DNA of 64,000 nt, taken from positions 10,781,302 through 10,845,301 of the forward strand of contig CM023539.1 in NCBI GenBank assembly GCA_013350335.1, in the 5' to 3' direction. Of this stretch, positions 58,946 through 64,000 are shown one piece after another (position 1 is the stretch's first letter; every line of letters begins with the position of its first letter). The notes beneath the pieces were generated by a model, which saw nothing but the letters and a program-made list of their open reading frames with translations, was not told where the DNA came from and searched no databases. The translations under genes and the position numbers were made by a program. The stretch is from Chimonanthus salicifolius (taxonomy: Eukaryota; Streptophyta; Magnoliopsida; Laurales; Calycanthaceae).

Positions 58946-59805
58946 TAAGGCTTTTGGAGAGGAAAAGATTGATGACTTGAGCCCAATTTTTCCATACACT
59001 CTTCCAAGCTTCCAAACAACTTCTAAAACTTATATACTCCATAGTGAAACACTCTAAGCTTTGCATCTTAATCTCTAACACATTCAAAGCTCTCATAGGC
59101 ATATCTTGAGCATCTTATACTCTAAGTTGAATATGTTAAGTGGAGATTCTTTCTAGGGTCTTAATCCTCATAGGAAAACCTTTATCTACCCTAGACCTCC
59201 TTGCTATCATCTTAGTTGGACTTCGTTGGAGCATTTAGATCAAGCCAAAAAGAGGAGGATATTCAAGAACAAGCCCAAGCTACTTCATATAACTCAAGGC
59301 CAAGTTTTTAGTATATTTCAAAGCACAACTTGTTTCTATTACTTGTGAAATATTGTAAAGGACTGGTGTAACCCCATTGGCTTTCAAGAGAGGTGTTCTC
59401 TTGGTGATTACGTCGATTTACACCAGTAAATTAGATCAAGCTTTGTAATTGGTTTCTTCTCCACTCGTAAAGGAGAAGGTTAGTGAAATCCTCAAGTGGT
59501 GTACTTGAGGCGTGGTTGTAGGAAAGATTGCTGAATCACGTAAAAATCATTGTGTCACAATTCTCCATCTCTTCTCATCTCCTGCACCTTATTTTGTGCA
59601 CTTGCTTTAGCTTATATCTTATTGCACACATAATTTGCTTGAACTTAATCTTGCTTGTAAATCACATTTAGAATATTAATTGAGCAAATTTGTATTGTTT
59701 AATCATTAAAGTGCCTAATATTTAAATAAGTTTTAAAATTCCCCAATAGTCCTATTCACCTCCCTCTAGGACTATTCTAGATTTTTGGCTAGCTTGACCA
59801 ACAAG

Positions 59806-59817
59806 TGGTATCAGAGC
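59806..59817 (+). promoter_or_regulatory. Primer binding site for tRNA-Met
   Basis: TGGTATCAGAGC, two bases after the LTR end, is the standard plant site for initiator tRNA-Met priming. Confidence 0.9.
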
Positions 59818-59871
59818 AAAGACTCTTGCTATTTGACTTAACCGTCTAAGAGTAGATCTTTTAAGCTAGAA

Positions 59872-61151
59872 ATGTCTAAGGGTGATTGCATGGCCATGAT
59901 ATATCCTCCAATACTTGATGGCTCTAACTATGCTATTTGGAAAGCCAAAATGAAAATGCACTTAATGATAATGGATGGAGCTCTATGGGAAATAATCTTA
60001 TGTGGATGGACTAAACCTTCTGAGATCTACTTCTCATACAATGATATTGAAAAGTGCATGTATTGGGCAAATGTTAATGCCCTCAACGCTATACTTTGAG
60101 CCGTTTCACCAAATATCTTAGAGAATATCATATCTTGTGAAACCGCAAAGGAAGCATGGGACATGTTGGAGAAAACTCATGAAAAACCTAGGAAAGAAGA
60201 TGCCTTAGAAGTGGTGTATTGTCTAGGACCCATTCAAACACTAGAACCTCAACAAGAACAAACTAATGAAGAAGATGTAGACGATAATATACCTACCATA
60301 GAAGAATTAAGTAAGACATTAAATGAAATGTACAAGCAACTTAAGAAAGTTGGTAAAGAAAATATAAAACTAACAAAAGAGCTAAATCAAGAAAAGTTGG
60401 AAAAAGAAAACATTCTAAAAGATCTAACATTGACAAATCAAGTAAATCCAAAGGCTATTCAGGAAGATTGCTTGAAACTTTAAAAATGCTTAAAAGTGAA
60501 AATAAATGAAAAGGAAATCTTGAAAATGATATAAGAAAACTGAAACATGAACCTCATTCATTAAAAGAAGATTACAAAGATTTGAAAATTCTGCTAAGTT
60601 GTGAAGAAGAAGAAAATGCTAAAATTAAAAATCAACTTAATGATGGTAAAGCTAATGTTCCTAAATCACAATTAAATCTAGAAATTGAAAATCAAAGATT
60701 GGCAAAAGAAGTTAATGATTTAAAGAGATATAAAGAAAAATTTGAGATGAAGTTCACAAGAGGAGAAGAGAAGTTTGAAAAACTTCTAAAACTAAGCAAA
60801 CCATTTGGAGACAAAACAGGTCTTGGATATGATAGGAAAAATGATAAAGGACCCAAGAACCAAACTATTTTTATTAAGGGCAAGTTACCCTCAATTCCTC
60901 TAATGAAAATCATAAAATGCATTCATTGTGGACGATCCAAGCATCTCATGTTTGAATGCAAGTTAAGAAGTAAATATAAATATCAATCAAACAAAGATGA
61001 GACATCAAAAGCAAATGACACACAAAGAAGATTCAAAAAGAGTAACTCAAACTTGAAAAGAAGAAAGAACTTTGAAAATGCAATTCAAAAGAATCTCCCA
61101 CCAAAGTTCCAAAATCAAATACCAAGGCATAACAACGTAAATGAAAACTAA
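59872..61151 (+). pseudogene. Copia-type gag with coiled coil and zinc knuckle, decayed
   Basis: Starts at 59872 with a DUF4219/UBN2-type beginning (YPPILDGSNYAIWKAKMK) and has a TGA at about 60097. It then continues in frame (SPNILENIISCETAKEAWDM) but lacks much of the capsid part. A long Lys/Glu-rich coiled coil follows (60280-60780). The zinc knuckle CIHCGRSKHLMFEC (C-x2-C-x4-H-x4-C, 60919-60960) and a basic tail end at 61151. Further stops lie at about 60481 and 60508. The protein would package element RNA. This copy cannot make it whole. Confidence 0.8.
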
Positions 61152-62146
61152 ATCATGTCTTAACTCATAAATTGATTGATGTATTAAATGAATTCACAAG
61201 GTTTTGTCAAACTAACAAAACACTAAAAGGAGAAAATCAAATGTTCATGTGTTTGACACCGGTGGATCTCGAAGACCTTTCCCAAATGTCATATATGGTT
61301 ACCCAAGGCTAGGAGAGTGGGTTAGATTGTGATATGATCTTTGGTATAAGCTTTTGCAAGATTATATGTTTCCATTTTATATATAAGAATTCATCATGAA
61401 TGGAATACTTCTTGATTGCTTTGTTCATTCATGTTTCATCTATGCTTTTAATGCCTATATCATGTTGATGATATTTGAGTGTGAACCAATGTCCCTCTAT
61501 GTTCCAAACTTGAAGCAAATAATTACATATCTTGGTTCATTGCATCATGCCTTGATTGAAATTCGATGACTTGATTACTTACATCTACAAACAAGATTAA
61601 TCTCTTGTTGTGCGATGACATGATATCCTTGACTCCTAAAGCATTTGATAATATTGTTCCTGATTGTAATATATGTCATGCTCAAAGAAGTAAAAAATCC
61701 ATAGACTTGATCTCATCAAAAGTCCAAAAGAATTGATTGTTGATTGCTTGGTTTAATCTTACTACCTCATAGTGATATGAACACAAATTGTTGGATCATT
61801 GTTGATTTCACTATCTCCATCTCCAAGTCTTGAATTTAAATCATTTGGAATGGACACCTTAGTAGTAATTGATTAACCAAATATGTTCATGTTGCTTGAT
61901 TGTTGATTGTATTGAAAATCATTGATATAGTGTTTCTTGCAACATGGTATGTCCGTATCATGCTTGAGTAGAGTGGTCATTGTTAAAATATTTAATTGCA
62001 TGATTCTTGATACTTTAGGACCTCCAATTAAGACCATTACCATCTTGCCATTAGTGGTTTAGGCAGGTTTCCCTGATCAAATGGACACCTCTGTAAAGCC
62101 CAAAAACAAAAATTCAAATCTAAATTCCTTTTGGAATCTTGCCTAT
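61152..62146. other. Internal region of the retroelement, no pol recognised
   Basis: Where protease, integrase and reverse transcriptase should follow gag, I find only short broken frames and no catalytic motifs. The element seems to lack pol, so it would depend on other elements for movement. Confidence 0.5.
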
Positions 62147-62378
62147 CTCGGACGATCCGAATTATCGTCTTGGACCTTCTGAAATGGGAATTCTTCAGAA
62201 GTGTCGAAGTCCTCCTCTGAAATATCCGAAGGCAGTGATGCTGGCCAGCGAACCTCGAAACATTCGAAGGAGAAAGAAACTTTCTTCGGAACATCCGAAA
62301 CTGCAGAAGATGCCCTTCAATTTTGGATAACCTCAGAACATCTGAAGAATGAAGTAACTTATTCCGGAACGTTCCGAA
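62147..62378. repeat. Second palindrome cluster, degenerate
   Basis: CTCGGACGATCCGAA (62147-62161), TTCGGAACATCCGAA (62285-62299) and CCGGAACGTTCCGAA (62364-62378), with weaker relatives such as CTCGAAACATTCGAA near 62254. The motif is the same as in the LTR cluster at 58721-58911. Confidence 0.7.
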
Positions 62379-62404
62379 GATGTGAAAACTGCACAGTTTC
62401 GGGA

Positions 62405-62413
62405 TTTATAAAA
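62405..62413 (+). promoter_or_regulatory. TATA box of a second, internal promoter-like module
   Basis: TTTATAAAA, 27 bp after the last palindrome. The LTR TATA box has almost the same spacing to its last palindrome. A pyrimidine-rich leader (TCTCTTCTCTCTCGACTC, 62458-62475) follows. Confidence 0.55.
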
Positions 62414-63119
62414 CACGATCTGCAGCCCCTCTTTTATTCATTCCATTATTCCGCCGTCTCTTCTCTCTCGACTCATCTCTCCCTCCGAACCTCTCTTCTC
62501 AATTCTCCCTCCGAGGTGAAGTTACAAATCTCTCCTCTCTTCTCCATTCACGTTTTCCTTTCGACAAAATCATCTCCTTCTTTGGTAAGCATTCTTTAGA
62601 ATCTCTCTTCGATTTTGGGAGCTCCTGATATTATTTTTTATAAAATCTCTCAAAGCTAATATTATAATTTGGGATTTTCCTGAATCCATTGGTAAGCTTA
62701 CGTCTCCCTTAATTTTGAACTGATTTCTTGAGCTTTTAGCTCAAGCTTATTCCAAGCTCTAGAGAAGAATCCCTACGGAAGACTGATTTCTACTGATTTC
62801 ACTAAAAATTAAGGCCAAACAGGCCAAATCAGTCTTCCATTTGCAAATCTTTGTTAGTGACTTAGGATTCCACCCTTGGTACCTTCTCTCGTTTTCCTTG
62901 ATTTTTCCAAAGTATGGATGAAGCTGCTCCCTACACTCAAACCTAGAGGAGACGACCACTATTTCTCACCACTTCTCATGGATGTAGTTCTAGAGACGAC
63001 TGAATACATTACAAGAACTGGAATTACTTTTAAACGACATAGTGATATCGAATGTTTGGAACAATTTGATGTTCCACAAACTCTTGGGCGTATCAACTAG
63101 CTAAACATCTTGAAATGGA

Positions 63120-63833
63120 GTGGTCATACCTATCTTTCTCTTGCCAAAGGAATGTATGGTTTCAATCTGTAGTGTGAATCGTGATCGTCTGTCATTTACC
63201 ATAAGATTCACTGATGGATCCCAAGCACAGATTACACCGAGTCATATCTCCTCCCTTATCGGTGTGCCCCTATGTCCTAGTGACCTCAAGTCTATTGACG
63301 ACTCTGTTCCTGATAGTGAAAGATTACAGGTAACTGAGAAATTATGTGGAGTATTCGTTGAATGGATTGGGGGCAATGCTCTCCGTGCTTCCGAGCTTCT
63401 CCCTAAATTTCGTCTTCTGCACAATGTGTTCCTCTTCAATGTTTATCCTCGAAAGGGTAATAGAGGAGACTTGACTCCTCTTATGATAAATACACTGATT
63501 GTTGTAGATGTTGAACAAAACATCTGCCTTCCCTCCATAATCTGTCGGACCATCATTGATCATTGGTCTTGCAAAGGTCATTCTGCTGCTCCTTTCGGAT
63601 ATATCATGTCAGAACTGGCCAAGAAATTAGACGTCCCAATTCTAGATGAGGAGATTGTATATCATAACCCTCTCAACATAACATCTTTGCAAAAAATGGG
63701 ACTCATTGAGAGCCATCGTCCTCGAAGAATTATCCGTCCTCCTCAAGCACCCCCTGTTGTAGACGAACAAGTGCAAAATGAAGAACAAACAGGAGGTGAA
63801 GAAGCCCATCAAGGGGGAGTACATGGTGAGTAG
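63120..63833 (+). pseudogene. Retroelement-borne protein resembling the 'putative plant transposon protein' family
   Basis: A 237-codon open frame with VNRDRLSFTIRFTDGSQAQI, then SSLIGVPL, later LLHNVFLFNVYPRKGNRGDL, LTPLMINTLI and GYIMSELAKKLDV. It ends in a Pro/Glu/Gln-rich tail. The order matches the family called putative plant transposon protein, found in many plant retroelements and of unknown function. Upstream text at 62876-63100 and downstream text at 63834-64000 seem to belong to the same protein in other frames, so at least two frameshifts have occurred. The family call is from pattern memory and is moderate. Confidence 0.5.
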
Positions 63834-64000
63834 ACACGAGAAGAACAAGCTCCTCAACCTCTACTTCTTCAATGCCTAGCTTCCTTTAGAAAGAGACATT
63901 GCAGAGTTGCGTGAATCTCATGAGAGGAACATTGACGAGATTCGTGGAACTCAAAATAGGCATGGCCTATGGTTGCGGCAGATTTTAGATATGTTGAGCT

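Larger units (their letters stand above)
58172..59803 (+). repeat. 5' LTR of a copia-like retroelement, 1632 bp
   Basis: Begins TGTTGGCC and ends GACCAACA, a 6-bp inverted terminal pair with TG...CA, directly followed by the primer site. It holds a palindrome cluster and a TATA box (listed below), a leader-like part from about 58970, and a polypyrimidine-rich end. The 3' LTR is not in the window. Confidence 0.8.

Noticed and set aside
1..64000. tRNA and rRNA genes
   Set aside because: No convincing cloverleaf or rRNA stretch was seen; the TGGTATCAGAGC sites are retroelement primer sites, not tRNA genes.

Overview
This window is a piece of an AT-rich plant (angiosperm) nuclear genome. It has spliced genes with GT-AG introns, plant L1-type LINEs, hAT and Mutator-like transposons, MITEs, TRIMs and LTR retrotransposons with tRNA-Met-type primer sites. 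I cannot name the species. Only two host genes can be supported. Both are on the minus strand. The rest is repeat sequence, much of it nested and dated by clear target site duplications (TSDs).

Host gene 1 is sulfiredoxin (SRX), five exons from 21842 down to 7003. The joined exons give a 124-residue protein with the catalytic FSGCHR motif. Intron 2 is about 13.7 kb (7563-21238) and holds a TRIM, two LINEs lying head to head, a SINE, two MITE-type elements and a 522-bp segment of unknown origin. Host gene 2 is an intronless ornithine decarboxylase-like gene (51783-53063, 426 residues, uninterrupted). The lysine that binds pyridoxal phosphate in this family is Arg here, and several other cofactor residues are changed too, so it is either a pseudoenzyme or a protein with a new function.

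Layout: 1-4.6 kb AT-rich, no gene; 4.6-6.45 kb LINE 3' part (minus); 7.0-21.8 kb SRX with its repeat-filled intron; 22.3-23.2 kb MITE with internal tandem repeats; 23.9-27.1 kb decayed BED-finger hAT transposase (minus); 27.5-30.1 kb solo LTR; 31.8-34.0 kb decayed copia gag/protease region with primer site (minus); 35.9-36.4 kb LINE piece; 36.8-42.2 kb Mutator-like element with ~220-bp terminal inverted repeats, split by a second solo LTR of the 27.5-kb family; 44.2-44.7 kb second TRIM; 45.0-47.1 and 47.2-50.0 kb two more solo-LTR-like elements; 51.8-53.1 kb ODC-like gene; 53.3-54.6 kb MITE inside a tandem repeat that preserves its empty site; 55.6-56.3 kb LINE piece carrying a small hAT MITE; 58.2 kb to the end, an LTR retroelement with 1.63-kb LTR, primer site, decayed coiled-coil/zinc-knuckle gag, no recognisable pol, then a second promoter-like module and an open reading frame resembling the 'putative plant transposon protein' family.

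The most interesting items are the ODC-like protein without its cofactor lysine, the duplicated promoter-like module (palindrome cluster plus TATA box at matching spacing) in the last retroelement, and the nesting inside the SRX intron.
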